Origin: JANMEX01 sp031423755
GTDB lineage: Bacteria; Pseudomonadota; Alphaproteobacteria; Rhizobiales; Rhizobiaceae
DNA length: 60,364 nt
Assembly (NCBI GenBank): GCA_031423755.1
Contig: JANPGC010000149.1
Span: forward strand, 1-60,364
Direction: 5' to 3'
The first letter of the stretch is position 1; each line of letters starts with the position of its first letter. A program made the translations under genes and the position numbers. This document shows, one piece after another, positions 7,936 to 17,107 of this stretch. The notes beneath the pieces are model-generated. The model had not been told where the DNA came from and made no database searches. It saw nothing but the letters and a program-made list of their open reading frames with translations.

Positions 7936-9654
7936 TTGGCTGGGACACTGGCGGGTAAGCCACGCGTAGTCCGCATGGCCGCAGCCGGTCTTTGGCGGCG
8001 CATCGTCAAGCGGCTGCGCTCTGGCCCGATAGCGCGTTGGCGGTTTTCCGGCTTTGCGCCGGACCGTATCCTGATCGCCCCGCCGGACTTGCGCATGGCA
8101 GATGCCCATGTGGCGCAAGAGTTCTACTCCGGCCGCATCGCGCTCGCCGGAAAGACAGTGGAAACGGGTGGTTTGTCGCCATTCCAGATCATTCCGCCGA
8201 CCGAAGAATGGGCCGCCGCCCTGCACAATTTTCGCTGGCTGCGCCATATGCGCGAGGCAGGCACGGACCTTGCCAGCGCCCACGCTCGTGCCATAACCGC
8301 CGACTGGATCCGGTTTCACGGCAAAACCATCGACGGCGTGCCATGGGATGCCCACAACACCGCCAAGCGTGTGATTGCCTGGCTGCAGCATTCCGGAACG
8401 CTGCTGCGCGACTGCGACCTTGAGTTCTACCAGACATTCCTGAAGTCGCTGGCTTTCCAGCTGCGCTATCTGCGCACGGTGACGCCCGGCCTTGACAATG
8501 CCGAAGCCAGGCTGCGCGGCAGCATCGCGCTGGTGTTTGCCGGACTTTCCCTGCCGGTCTCCGCATCCCGCCTGCAAGCGGCCACCCGTAATCTCGAGAA
8601 GGAACTTAAAGCCCAGGTGCTGGCCGACGGCATCCATATTTCGCGCAATCCGGAGACCATCCTTGAACTATTGACCGACCTTCTGCCGCTTCGCCAGACT
8701 TATGGCAACCAGTCGGAAAATCCGCCAATGGCGCTGATTGCCGCGATTGACCGGCTGCTACCGGCGCTGCGCTTCTTTCGCCACCGCGACGGATCGCTGG
8801 CGCGGTTCAATGGCGCGGGCTTTGCCATGCAGGAGCGGATCGCAGCTGTGCTGCGCTATGATGAAAACGCCGGAAGTCCGCTCTCATCTGCCCCGCACGG
8901 CGGCTATCAGCGCCTGTCGGCGGGATCGGTGACGCTGATTGCAGACACCGGAGCTCCGCCTCCGGTCGGCGCCTCGGCGGAGGCGCATGCCGGATGCCTG
9001 TCGTTCGAATTCTCGTCCGGTCGCCATTCCTATGTGGTCAACGCGGGAACAGACCGTTTTGGGCCGGCAGACTTCCGGCCCCTTGCCCGAACAACCGCCG
9101 CCCATTCAACTGCGACGGTCAACGACCAGTCATCCTGCCGGTTTGCAACGTCAGCAGCGCTCGAAAATCTTGTAGGCACCCCCATTCTGTCTGGACCGCG
9201 CAAGGTATCGGTAAACCGCGAAGACACTTTGGACAGCCAGTCTTTCACCGCAAGTCATGACGGCTTTGCCTCCACCGTCGGCATTGTGCACGAGCGGCGC
9301 ATTACCCTGTCGCATGGCGGGTCGGTGATTGCAGGTGAAGACAGGTTCATAAAGCAGGGTTCTGTGCAGCTAAAGGCGGGAGCGAGCACCAGAATCGCCA
9401 TCCGGTTTCACCTCCACCCCAAGATTCACGTTGCCCATGATCACAGCGGTCAATTGATGCTTACTGCCAACCGCGATGACTTCTGGGTATTCACCTGCCA
9501 GGAAATCGCTCCGTCCGAGCAGGGATCGATATTCTTTGCCGGCATCACAGGCCCGCACAAGACCAGCATGCTCGTGCTGGAATTCGATGCCGACAAGGTG
9601 CAGGAAGTGCATTGGCAGTTCACACGCACGGCGCTTGGACTCTGGTCGAAATAG
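7936..9654 (+). CDS. Heparinase II/III family protein
   Basis: A 572-residue protein of the Rhizobiales heparinase II/III-like group found between rsmB and purH. An N-terminal alpha-helical region (to about residue 300) is followed by a beta-rich domain with GGYQRLSAGSVTLIADTG, SFEFSSGRHSYVVNAGTD, RTTAAHSTATVNDQSS and HDGFASTVGIVHERR, which match the heparinase II/III C-terminal lyase domain. The start is set at TTG 7936, because GGAGGGAGCAGGA lies directly before it and would lie inside the coding region if the TTG at 7921 were used. No signal peptide is evident. Members are annotated as polysaccharide lyases, but their substrate here is unknown. Confidence 0.88.
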   Translation: MAGTLAGKPRVVRMAAAGLWRRIVKRLRSGPIARWRFSGFAPDRILIAPPDLRMADAHVAQEFYSGRIALAGKTVETGGLSPFQIIPPTEEWAAALHNFRWLRHMREAGTDLASAHARAITADWIRFHGKTIDGVPWDAHNTAKRVIAWLQHSGTLLRDCDLEFYQTFLKSLAFQLRYLRTVTPGLDNAEARLRGSIALVFAGLSLPVSASRLQAATRNLEKELKAQVLADGIHISRNPETILELLTDLLPLRQTYGNQSENPPMALIAAIDRLLPALRFFRHRDGSLARFNGAGFAMQERIAAVLRYDENAGSPLSSAPHGGYQRLSAGSVTLIADTGAPPPVGASAEAHAGCLSFEFSSGRHSYVVNAGTDRFGPADFRPLARTTAAHSTATVNDQSSCRFATSAALENLVGTPILSGPRKVSVNREDTLDSQSFTASHDGFASTVGIVHERRITLSHGGSVIAGEDRFIKQGSVQLKAGASTRIAIRFHLHPKIHVAHDHSGQLMLTANRDDFWVFTCQEIAPSEQGSIFFAGITGPHKTSMLVLEFDADKVQEVHWQFTRTALGLWSK

Positions 9655-9753
9655 GCCTTATTGTGCACTGCATCAAACTTGACTGGCATTGAGCGCGCGC
9701 CAGTGCTAATCCGCCGCGAAAATTGAGCGCCGGATAGGGTCTGGCGGGATCTA

Positions 9754-9895
9754 GAGACTGACTCAAAATTCGGTTTGATGAGTCAAATGGAGTGATTTTC
9801 GAGAACCGGAGCGAAGCGTACCTTTGGGTAAGTGAGCACCGGAAGCGCAGAAAATTGCTCCAGTTGGCCATCAAGGTGAATTTTCAGTCAGGCTC
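9754..9895. repeat. 142-bp imperfect palindrome (MITE/RIME-like intergenic element)
   Basis: The ends GAGACTGACTCAAAATTC (from 9754) and, read on the other strand, GAGCCTGACTGAAAATTC (from 9895) match at about 15 of 18 positions. The similarity continues inward (TTTGATG.../CTTGATG..., TGGAG/TGGAG, ATTTTC/ATTTTC, CCGGA/CCGGT) to a short centre around 9821-9835. One strand could fold into a single long hairpin. It fills most of the 259-bp gap before purH and lies just upstream of its start, so it may be in the leader. It has the look of a dispersed non-coding palindromic element; only one copy is in this window. Confidence 0.7.
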
Positions 9896-9913
9896 CAACG
9901 GCAAGGAAATGAC

Positions 9914-11527
9914 ATGGCTGTCGCCACCAAACGCATTCCCGCACCCGATTTGCATTCCGTCCGCCGGGCGCTGATTTCCGTGTCCGACAAGACCGGGCTC
10001 ATTGAATTTGCCAAAGCGCTTGTCGCACAGGGCGTCGAACTGGTCTCAACCGGCGGCACGGCCAAAACACTGAGCGCAGCCGGGCTTTCCGTGCGCGACG
10101 TATCGGAACTCACCAATTTTCCCGAAATCATGGATGGCCGTGTCAAGACGCTGCATCCATCGGTGCATGGCGGCCTGATGGCCATCCGCGACGACGGCGA
10201 CCACATTGCCGCAATGATTGAGCACGAAATCCCGGAAATCGACATGGCGGTGATCACGCTCTACCCATTCGAGGATGTGCGGGCGCGCGGCGGCGACTAT
10301 GCCGAAACGGTTGAAAACATCGACATTGGCGGCCCGGCGATGATCCGTGCTGCGGCGAAGAATCATGCCTATGTTGCCGTGGTGACAGACCCTGCCGACT
10401 ATCCGCGCGTGACGGCTTCGCTTGTTGCGAACAAAGGCAAGCTGCCGCTTCGGCTGCGGCAGGAACTGGCCGCCAAGGCCTATGCCCGCACCGCCGCCTA
10501 TGACGCAATGATATCGAACTGGTTCGCGGCAGATTTGGAAATTGCAACACCCGTCCACCGCGCAATCGGCGGACGGCTGGCGGAAGCGATGCGATACGGC
10601 GAAAACCCGCACCAGTCGGCGGGCTTTTACAAGACCGGAGAGCTGCGCCCGGGCGTCGCCACGGCGACGCAATTGCAGGGCAAGCAGTTGTCCTACAACA
10701 ACATCAACGACACCGACGCGGCCTTTGAACTGGTCGGCGAGTTCGACCCCAAGCGCACCGCCGCCGTTGCCATCATCAAACACGCCAACCCGTGCGGCGT
10801 GGCGGAAGGCTCGTCGCTGAAATGGGCGTATCTGAAGGCGCTGGCCTGCGATCCGACGTCAGCCTTCGGAGGCATTGTTGCGCTCAACCGGACGCTGGAT
10901 GCGGACGCTGCAGCAGAAATCGTCAAGGTTTTCACCGAAGTGATCATTGCGCCGAGCGCAACGGATGAAGCCATCGACATCATTGCCGCCAAGAAAAACC
11001 TGCGGCTGCTGGTGACCGGCGGTCTTCCAGACCCCCGCGCGCCGGGAATTTCAGCCAAGACCGTGGCTGGCGGATTGCTGGTGCAGTCGCGTGACAATGC
11101 CGTGGTCGATGATTTGGAGTTGAAGGTCGTCACCAAACGCGCGCCGACGGAGAAGGAATTGGCGGACCTGCGTTTTGCCTTCCGCGTCGCCAAGCATGTC
11201 AAGTCAAACGCCATCGTCTACGTCAAGGACGGCGCAACGGTGGGAGTTGGTGCCGGCCAGATGAGCCGGGTTGATTCCTCCCGAATCGCTGCGCGCAAGG
11301 CGCAAGATGTCGCCGAAGTGTCGGGCACCGAACCGCTGACCAAGGGCTCGGTCGTCGCCTCGGACGCGTTCTTTCCCTTCGCCGACGGCCTGATCTCAGC
11401 CATCGAAGCCGGTGCCACCGCCGTCATCCAGCCGGGCGGCTCAATGCGCGACGACGAGGTGATCGCAGCGGCGGATGCAGCGGGGATTGCGATGGTGTTT
11501 ACCGGGACGCGGCATTTCCGGCATTGA
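9914..11527 (+). CDS. purH: Bifunctional AICAR transformylase / IMP cyclohydrolase
   Basis: Last two steps of de novo IMP synthesis. It has 537 residues, the normal length. The N-terminal IMP cyclohydrolase (MGS-like) domain shows RRALISVSDKTGL, STGGTAKTL and GRVKTLHPSVHGG. The C-terminal AICAR formyltransferase domain shows RYGENPHQ, SYNNINDTDAA, the catalytic KHANPCG (about residue 289) and the C-terminal SDAFFPFADG with GGSMRDDEVI. The start ATG at 9914 is preceded by AAGGAAATGAC. It begins 19 bp after the long palindrome. Confidence 0.97.
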   Translation: MAVATKRIPAPDLHSVRRALISVSDKTGLIEFAKALVAQGVELVSTGGTAKTLSAAGLSVRDVSELTNFPEIMDGRVKTLHPSVHGGLMAIRDDGDHIAAMIEHEIPEIDMAVITLYPFEDVRARGGDYAETVENIDIGGPAMIRAAAKNHAYVAVVTDPADYPRVTASLVANKGKLPLRLRQELAAKAYARTAAYDAMISNWFAADLEIATPVHRAIGGRLAEAMRYGENPHQSAGFYKTGELRPGVATATQLQGKQLSYNNINDTDAAFELVGEFDPKRTAAVAIIKHANPCGVAEGSSLKWAYLKALACDPTSAFGGIVALNRTLDADAAAEIVKVFTEVIIAPSATDEAIDIIAAKKNLRLLVTGGLPDPRAPGISAKTVAGGLLVQSRDNAVVDDLELKVVTKRAPTEKELADLRFAFRVAKHVKSNAIVYVKDGATVGVGAGQMSRVDSSRIAARKAQDVAEVSGTEPLTKGSVVASDAFFPFADGLISAIEAGATAVIQPGGSMRDDEVIAAADAAGIAMVFTGTRHFRH

Positions 11528-11537
11528 GCCGAACCGC

Positions 11538-12920
11538 CTACTCCTCCACCACCGCTGCCGGATAGGGCGTGGTCCAGAGAATGATGAGACCCACGATAAA
11601 GAAAATCATCAGAGTCGCCATGCCAAGCCGCGCCGAGCCGGAGATAGCCGTGACGGTCGCCACTGTGAACGGCGCGAGGAACGATGTCGCCCTGCCACAA
11701 AGCGCATAGAGACCGAAATAGCGCCCCGCTTCCTTGGTGCTGACGCTGCGCGCCATATACGAGCGCGACGAAGCCTGCACCGGACCGAGAGACAGGCCGA
11801 TCAACAGGCCATAGAGAATGTAGGCCTTTTCGGCCGCCGTATCGAACAGGCCGCCGGACCCTTCCGCCGAAAATGTCAGCGAGCCGAAAAGTGTGTAGGT
11901 CGGGCCGGTCGAGACGACGCCGATTGTGGCGATCATCAACAGCAGCAGCGCGATGATGACCACGCGCTTGGAGCCGAGTCTGGTATCCATGAAGCTGGCC
12001 GCCACATTGCCGAAAATCGCGGCTACAGCCAGAAGAATGCCAAAGATGCCGACCTCGGTGATCTTCCAGCCGAACATGGCCGCCGCAAATGTGCCACCAA
12101 GGATGATGAGCCCGTTGACGCCGTCCTGATAAATCATCCGGGCAACCAGAAACCGCAGCAGGCCAGAGCGCTTGCGCACTTCGTCAAGCGTTTCCTTGAG
12201 TTCCGCAATGCCAAGATTGACGGCCTCGCCAAGCTTCTTTTTGCCGCCCTCGGCGGAATCCGGCGTGAACAGAAACATCGGCAGAACGAATATGGCATAC
12301 CAGATTGCCGCCAGCGGGCCCGTTGCGCGGTCACCCTCGAAGGCGGCGGGATCAAGCCCGAAAATTGGCGACAGGCCGACAATCGTTTTACCCGTCTCGG
12401 AGGAAGCGGCCATCGTCGCCAAAACGAAAATCAATGCGATCAGCCCGCCAAGATAGCCCAAGGCCCAGGCAATGTTGGACACCCTGCCGATCTGCTCCTT
12501 TGAGACCAGCCGCGGCATCATCGAATCATTGAAGACAATGGAAAACTCGGCAGAGATCGTCGCCAGGATGAAAAACGCCAGCGGGATATAAGGATTGGAG
12601 CCCGGATAGGCATACCAGAGCGCAAAGCAGCCAATGATCTGCAGAATGGCAAAGAAGCCGATCCACGGCTTGCGCGGGCCGGTCTGGTCGGCAATCGAAC
12701 CGAGCACGGGCGACAGAACAGCAATTATGATGCCCGCCGCTGCAGCGCCGTAGCCCCAAAGGGCCTGACCCTGTGCGGGATCACCCGCAAAATGCGCCAC
12801 GAAATACGGCCCGAAAATAAATGTCGTCACAACCGTGAAAAACGGCTGCGCCGCCCAGTCAAACATCATCCAGCCATAGATGCCGCGTTTCGGCACTCCT
12901 GGACGCCCAAGTTCAGCCAT
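11538..12920 (-). CDS. MFS transporter, UMF1/Atg22-like
   Basis: A 460-residue integral membrane protein with about 12 helices. The opening GWMMFDWAAQPFFTVVTTFIFGPYF matches the vacuole-effluxer-like (Atg22/UMF1) branch of the major facilitator superfamily. The inter-helix loops carry MFS basic motifs (GSIADQTGPRKPW after helix 2; DTRLGSKRV in the second half). GGAGGGCAAT directly precedes ATG 12920. It is convergent with purH, 10 bp between the stops. The substrate cannot be inferred; the yeast homologue exports amino acids from the vacuole. Confidence 0.88.
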   Translation of the reverse strand: MAELGRPGVPKRGIYGWMMFDWAAQPFFTVVTTFIFGPYFVAHFAGDPAQGQALWGYGAAAAGIIIAVLSPVLGSIADQTGPRKPWIGFFAILQIIGCFALWYAYPGSNPYIPLAFFILATISAEFSIVFNDSMMPRLVSKEQIGRVSNIAWALGYLGGLIALIFVLATMAASSETGKTIVGLSPIFGLDPAAFEGDRATGPLAAIWYAIFVLPMFLFTPDSAEGGKKKLGEAVNLGIAELKETLDEVRKRSGLLRFLVARMIYQDGVNGLIILGGTFAAAMFGWKITEVGIFGILLAVAAIFGNVAASFMDTRLGSKRVVIIALLLLMIATIGVVSTGPTYTLFGSLTFSAEGSGGLFDTAAEKAYILYGLLIGLSLGPVQASSRSYMARSVSTKEAGRYFGLYALCGRATSFLAPFTVATVTAISGSARLGMATLMIFFIVGLIILWTTPYPAAVVEE

Positions 12921-13019
12921 ATTGCCCTCCGCATTGCCCCGCAGGGCAAATCACCCCCGAATGGCCGGATACTGTCACCAGTTGCAGGACAATGGCAAGG
13001 CAGGGTCTGGAGGGTGGTG

Positions 13020-13655
13020 TCAGAGTTCGACGACGTGGTCATCCAGCTCATTTGTATCGCCCGCAGTCTTCGGAAAATGCGTGGCAAGCAACGTGCCTGT
13101 CGCCTCAATCGCTTGCAGGAAGCCGTCGGCATAGCGCCGCTTGCGCGCGCTGCCGATCAGCATCGAGCAGATCGTATCCCAGTCCCCTTGCGTCACCCTG
13201 GAATTGATCGCGTCGTCGGCGATGACTTCGGCATAGCGCTCGTCGACCGAGACGAACAGCAGGACGCCGGTGCGGGCCTTCGTGATGTGAATGTTGCGCG
13301 CCAGAAACTGCGCCACGGCATTCTGGTGCGCCCGCTTTGCAAGCGTGTTGCGCGGCACCAGCCGCTGGCAGACCTGAGGCAGGAATATCAGCACCGCCAG
13401 CGCAGAGAGATAGGCGCACACGAACGCCGTCATGAACGCCCGCGCATCCACAGTGATCCAGTATTGATGCAGCACCAGCGCCACGAGGAAGGCGCCGAAA
13501 ATTGCGGCGAGCGACACTGCAAACGCCGCTGGTGCGAAATAATCGTCCGAGCGCCTCGCGATGACAGCGTAAATTTCTCCATCCGTGTGCTTTTCCGCAG
13601 CGCGGATGGCCTTGGAGACCGCCTTGTGGTCGTCGGCAGACATCATCGACATCAC
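13020..13655 (-). CDS. TPM-domain membrane protein (short, second of pair)
   Basis: A 211-residue TPM (TLP18.3/Psb32/MOLO-1) family protein. The N-terminal half of the domain (AIRAAEKHTDGEIYAVIARRSDDY) is interrupted by two hydrophobic helices (residues about 43-62 and 72-92). The second half follows, with ARTGVLLFVSVDERYAEVIADDAI. Its start overlaps the stop of the upstream TPM gene (ATGA at 13652-13655), so the two are translationally coupled. It is the last gene of a lemA-TPM-TPM operon. Paired soluble-exposed and membrane-inserted TPM proteins are common in this arrangement; the biochemical role is unknown. Confidence 0.88.
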   Translation of the reverse strand: MMSMMSADDHKAVSKAIRAAEKHTDGEIYAVIARRSDDYFAPAAFAVSLAAIFGAFLVALVLHQYWITVDARAFMTAFVCAYLSALAVLIFLPQVCQRLVPRNTLAKRAHQNAVAQFLARNIHITKARTGVLLFVSVDERYAEVIADDAINSRVTQGDWDTICSMLIGSARKRRYADGFLQAIEATGTLLATHFPKTAGDTNELDDHVVEL

Positions 13656-14488
13656 CAGCCCCCCGAAGAACCGCCGCCGCCCGACGAGCCGCCACCGCCG
13701 GAAAAGCCGCCTCCGGATGACGAGCCCCCGCCGGACGACCAGCCGCCGGAAGAAGAGGAGCCGCCCTTGCCCGGCGTGGTGTCCAGCGTCATGCCGCGCC
13801 AGCGGTATTTGTGCGTGCCGATCTTCTCGCCAAACATCCGGATAAGCACCGGAATAATGAAGGCGGCGAGAAAAATGCCGACGAATACCGTGATGAAGAT
13901 CACGAAAATCCAGTCAACCGGCGGCGCATTTTCCAGATTGCGCTTGGCGCGCGCCTCAAGCTCCGCGCCGTCGCCGGTCAGGACTGTGAGGATGTCCTTG
14001 ACGCCATTCTGGATTCCGGTGGCAAAATCGCCTTCGCGGAAACGCGGCACAATGGTTTCGCGGATGATGAGTCCCGACAGTGCGTCGGTCATCATGCCTT
14101 CGAGCCCATAGCCGACCTCGATGCGCAGCTTGCGGTCGTCGCGCGCCACCAGAAGAAGGAGCCCATTGTCCTCGCCCTTCTGGCCGAGCGCCCATGTGCG
14201 GAACACCCTGTTGGCATAGTTTTCGAGAACATCGCCCTCAAGTGCCGGAATGGTCAGAATCACCACCTGATCGGAGGATTTCTTCTCGAATGCATCAAGC
14301 TCGGCAATCAGCGCCGCTTCCTGTTCGCTTGACAGCAAATCCGCCATGTCCACGACACGGCCCGTCAGTGCCGGAACTTCCAGCGCCATCGCTGGAAGCG
14401 CGGCCAGCAGCAGGCCAACGAGCAAGGCGAAGCGGGCGATAACCGCCCGCAACGCCAAAGTTGACTTGGTCACAGCAAAACCGCGCAC
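13652..14488 (-). CDS. YgcG-type TPM-domain protein with Gly/Ser-rich tail
   Basis: 278 residues: Sec signal peptide (hydrophobic core about residues 15-34, cleavage near AMA-LEV), periplasmic TPM domain (VVDMADLLSSEQ...SDQVVILTIP...DNGLLLLVARDDRKLRIEVGYGLEG), one transmembrane helix near residues 195-216 (FVIFITVFVGIFLAAFIIPVL), then a cytoplasmic-side low-complexity tail of glycine and serine ending in GGW. This layout is the classic YgcG family. The start is GTG at 14488, 22 bp after lemA; a GTG five codons later is an alternative. Confidence 0.9.
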   Translation of the reverse strand: MRGFAVTKSTLALRAVIARFALLVGLLLAALPAMALEVPALTGRVVDMADLLSSEQEAALIAELDAFEKKSSDQVVILTIPALEGDVLENYANRVFRTWALGQKGEDNGLLLLVARDDRKLRIEVGYGLEGMMTDALSGLIIRETIVPRFREGDFATGIQNGVKDILTVLTGDGAELEARAKRNLENAPPVDWIFVIFITVFVGIFLAAFIIPVLIRMFGEKIGTHKYRWRGMTLDTTPGKGGSSSSGGWSSGGGSSSGGGFSGGGGSSGGGGSSGGW

Positions 14489-14510
14489 CGCAGGTCTTTC
14501 GCTTTCGGGT

Positions 14511-15140
14511 TCAGAACTTCACTTCCGGTACGACCATCTTGTCCTCAGCCACAGTGAAGGTTTCATACGGCTTGTTGCCGGTCCACCACAGCCAGGCCCA
14601 AATCGCGCTCGGCAGGGTCTTCAGCGACGTGTTGTAGACGCGAACAGACTCGATGTAATCGCGGCGCGCCACGGCAATGCGGTTTTCAGTGCCTTCAAGC
14701 TGCGACTGCAGCGCGAGGAAGTTCTGGTTGGACTTCAGATCCGGATAGGCTTCTGCGACGGCAAGCAGCCGCCCGAGCGAGCCGGTGATCGCGGCTTGAT
14801 TCTCCTGAAATGTCTTGAATGCGTCCGGGTTGGACAGGATATCGGCCGGCACCTGCACCTGCGTCGCCTTGGCGCGGGCCTCGACAACTTCGACCAGCAC
14901 GGTTTTCTCTTGCGTTGCAAAACCCTTCACGGTTTCCACAAGGTTGGGGATCAGGTCGGCGCGGCGCTGATACTGGTTGAGCACTTCGCTCCATGATGCC
15001 TTCGCCTGCTCTTCAGCTGTCGGAATCGTGTTGAAACCGCAGCCGGACACAATCAGCGAAACGAAAAGCAGCGTCGCGGCGGTAAAGGCGGCGCGCAAGC
15101 CCTGGGTCTGAGTGGCGCGGGTTTGAGTGGCAGAGTGCAT
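14511..15140 (-). CDS. lemA: LemA family lipoprotein
   Basis: 209 residues. The signal peptide ends in a lipobox LIVSGC (Cys near residue 34), so a lipoprotein is predicted. The mature part is the four-helix LemA domain with NQYQRRADLIPNLVETVKGFA and, further on, AVAEAYPDLKSNQNFLALQSQLEGTENRI, both strongly diagnostic. GAGGTTGATCC precedes ATG 15140. It is the first gene of lemA-TPM-TPM; LemA and TPM proteins co-occur widely and are suspected to act together at the envelope, but their reaction is not known. Confidence 0.93.
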   Translation of the reverse strand: MHSATQTRATQTQGLRAAFTAATLLFVSLIVSGCGFNTIPTAEEQAKASWSEVLNQYQRRADLIPNLVETVKGFATQEKTVLVEVVEARAKATQVQVPADILSNPDAFKTFQENQAAITGSLGRLLAVAEAYPDLKSNQNFLALQSQLEGTENRIAVARRDYIESVRVYNTSLKTLPSAIWAWLWWTGNKPYETFTVAEDKMVVPEVKF

Positions 15141-15264
15141 GGATCAACCTCGTGTTCAAAAGCCGCCGCAAATCTGCGGCCCGCCATCTCTTAGCGGTTT
15201 TCAATGCCGGAATGAAACTGCATTTTGCATCGCCGCGCCATTGGCATTCTGCTATTGCTTGGAC

Positions 15265-15405
15265 ATGAATCAGCCATCGCCGGACAATGACGAAAACGAC
15301 AGGATTGAACTGTGGGGCACGCGCATCGGCCGCGGGCTCGGGTTTTTGATCACGATTGGCATCATCGCCGGGCTGATCGTCTGGCTGGGGGCAGCCACGC
15401 CATGA
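15265..15405 (+). CDS. 46-residue single-helix membrane protein
   Basis: A very acidic N-terminus (PDNDENDRIELWGTRIG) is followed by one hydrophobic helix, GFLITIGIIAGLIVWLGA. The ATG at 15265 begins this compact frame; the longer open frame to 15127 has no coding character. Its stop overlaps the start of the pyridoxal kinase gene (ATGA at 15402-15405), which supports it being translated. It is divergent from lemA. No family is recognised. Confidence 0.65.
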   Translation: MNQPSPDNDENDRIELWGTRIGRGLGFLITIGIIAGLIVWLGAATP

Positions 15406-16289
15406 ATGGGCAGCATGACGCAGCCTCCAATCCGGCAGTGATTGTGATTTCCAGCCACGTCGTGCGCGGCGCTGTCGGCAACCGCGCAGCCGTCTTTGCG
15501 CTGGAAAGCCTCGGCTTCCCGGTCTGGGCCGTGCCGACGGTCACGCTGCCATGGCACCCCGGTCATGGCCGCGCAACGCGGCTTGTGCCGGATGAGGCGG
15601 GATTTGCCGCGCTGATTGCGGACCTGATCCGGGCGCCTTGGCTCGGCGAGGTCGGGGCAATCATGACCGGCTATCTCGGCAGCGCGCGCCAAGCCGAACC
15701 CGTCGCCGCGCTGGTCAAGGCGCTGAAGACGCTCAATCCGGATGCAGTTTATCTGTGTGATCCGGTCACTGGGGATGCCTCCGGTCTCTACGTTCCCGAG
15801 GAAACCGCTGCCGCCATCCGTGATCACCTGATGCCGCTGGCGGACATTGCAACGCCGAACCGGTTTGAGCTTGGCTGGCTGTCAGGGCGCACGCTTGAAG
15901 ACAACAATGCCATCATCGACGCCGCGCTGCAGCTCGCCGCGCCGACCGTGGTGGCGACTTCGGCCCATGCGATGATGTCCGGCTCCACCGGAAATCTGCT
16001 GGTCAAGAGCAGCGAAACCATCATGGCCGAACACCGGCTGGTTGATGGACCGACCAATGGTCTTGGCGACCTGACATCCGCGCTGTTTCTCGCCCGCCGC
16101 CTGTCCGGCGACAGCGATGAAAAAGCCCTGCGCCACACCACGGCCGCCGTGTTCGAAATGATGGCTCGTGCCGCCAAGCGCGGCGCAAACGAACTGATGT
16201 TGGCCGCCGATGCCTCATCCATGGCGCACCCGATGGCGATGGTGCAGATGCGCAAATTGTTCAGGCCAAGAGCGAAGGAACCGGCGTGA
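15402..16289 (+). CDS. pdxY: Pyridoxal kinase (PdxY-like)
   Basis: Ribokinase-superfamily enzyme that phosphorylates pyridoxal with ATP in B6 salvage; 295 residues. Seen: VIVISSHVVRGAVGNRAAVFALESLGFPVWAVPTV at the N-terminus (substrate side), YLCDPVTGD, TPNRFELGWLSGR, and the C-terminal anion-hole motif GPTNGLGDLTSALFLA with the catalytic aspartate. The start is ATG at 15402, inside the overlap with the upstream 46-residue gene; the longer open frame to 15312 is a shadow. It overlaps the next gene by GTGA. Confidence 0.93.
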   Translation: MNGQHDAASNPAVIVISSHVVRGAVGNRAAVFALESLGFPVWAVPTVTLPWHPGHGRATRLVPDEAGFAALIADLIRAPWLGEVGAIMTGYLGSARQAEPVAALVKALKTLNPDAVYLCDPVTGDASGLYVPEETAAAIRDHLMPLADIATPNRFELGWLSGRTLEDNNAIIDAALQLAAPTVVATSAHAMMSGSTGNLLVKSSETIMAEHRLVDGPTNGLGDLTSALFLARRLSGDSDEKALRHTTAAVFEMMARAAKRGANELMLAADASSMAHPMAMVQMRKLFRPRAKEPA

Positions 16290-17047
16290 CCGCTTGTGCC
16301 GGTGTTGACGGGTGCAAGGGCGGCTGGGTTTGCGTTCAGAGGGCCGCACCTGATGCAGCGCCGGCGGTCGTGGTATTCCCGTCGTTTTCAGCACTCGCCG
16401 CCAGCATTCCTGACAACACCATCATCGCGGTAGACATGCCAATCGGCTTGCCGGACAACACAGGTCCGGGCGGACGCGGCCCTGAACAAGCGGTCCGTCC
16501 ATTCCTGAAAGCGCGCAAGTCGAGCGTCTTCTCCGTGCCATCGCGCGCAGCGGTCTATGCCGAAATTGGGCCGTTCGAAAATGAGGTCGAACGGCTCGCC
16601 GCCCACAATCGCGCGAGTGCCGTGTCATTGGCGACATCCGATCCGCCGCGCAAAATCTCCATTCAGGCCTTCGGACTGTTCTCCAAAATCCGTGAATTGG
16701 ATGTTTGGTTGCGCGAAAATTTGACGCGCGGCAAGCACCTGATCGAGTCGCATCCGGAATTCGCCTTCACGATGCTCAACAACCAAGAGCCGATGCTGCT
16801 GCCGAAGAAGATCAAAGGCAAGGTGAATCCTGACGGCATGGCCGAGCGTCGGGAATTTCTAACCTCCAAAGGCTTCGATCCGGGTTTCCTGAACCAACCC
16901 GCCCCGCGTGGGGCCAATATGGATGACTTCCTCGACGCGTGCGTCATGCTGCTCGTCGCGGAACGCCATGCGAAAGGCGAGGCGATCCCCTATCCCTCGC
17001 CATACATATATGACAGTTTCGGCCTGCCCATCGCCATCCATGCCTGA
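16286..17047 (+). CDS. DUF429 family protein
   Basis: A 253-residue protein of DUF429, a family predicted to have an RNase H-like nuclease fold. Seen: N-terminal AGVDGCKGGWVCV (first acidic residue of the fold), IIAVDMPIGLPD, an insertion with KARKSSVFSVPSRAAVYA, ESHPEFAF, and C-terminal NMDDFLDACVMLLVAERH. The start is GTG at 16286, overlapping the kinase stop. No function has been shown for the family that I can vouch for. Confidence 0.88.
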   Translation: MTACAGVDGCKGGWVCVQRAAPDAAPAVVVFPSFSALAASIPDNTIIAVDMPIGLPDNTGPGGRGPEQAVRPFLKARKSSVFSVPSRAAVYAEIGPFENEVERLAAHNRASAVSLATSDPPRKISIQAFGLFSKIRELDVWLRENLTRGKHLIESHPEFAFTMLNNQEPMLLPKKIKGKVNPDGMAERREFLTSKGFDPGFLNQPAPRGANMDDFLDACVMLLVAERHAKGEAIPYPSPYIYDSFGLPIAIHA

Positions 17048-17107
17048 ATTGTGCGCTGCAACAGATGGCAATTGATCTAACGGAAGTTTGCCGCTAATCG
17101 AAGCATT

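Noticed and set aside
7531..8637. 368-codon minus-strand frame opposite rsmB and the heparinase-like gene
   Set aside because: Both sense genes have clear family motifs; no independent signal supports the antisense frame.
12792..14111. 439-codon plus-strand frame opposite the TPM and MFS genes
   Set aside because: It is antisense to the start of the MFS gene and the TPM genes; its Pro/Glu-rich run mirrors the Gly/Ser tail codons of the TPM protein.
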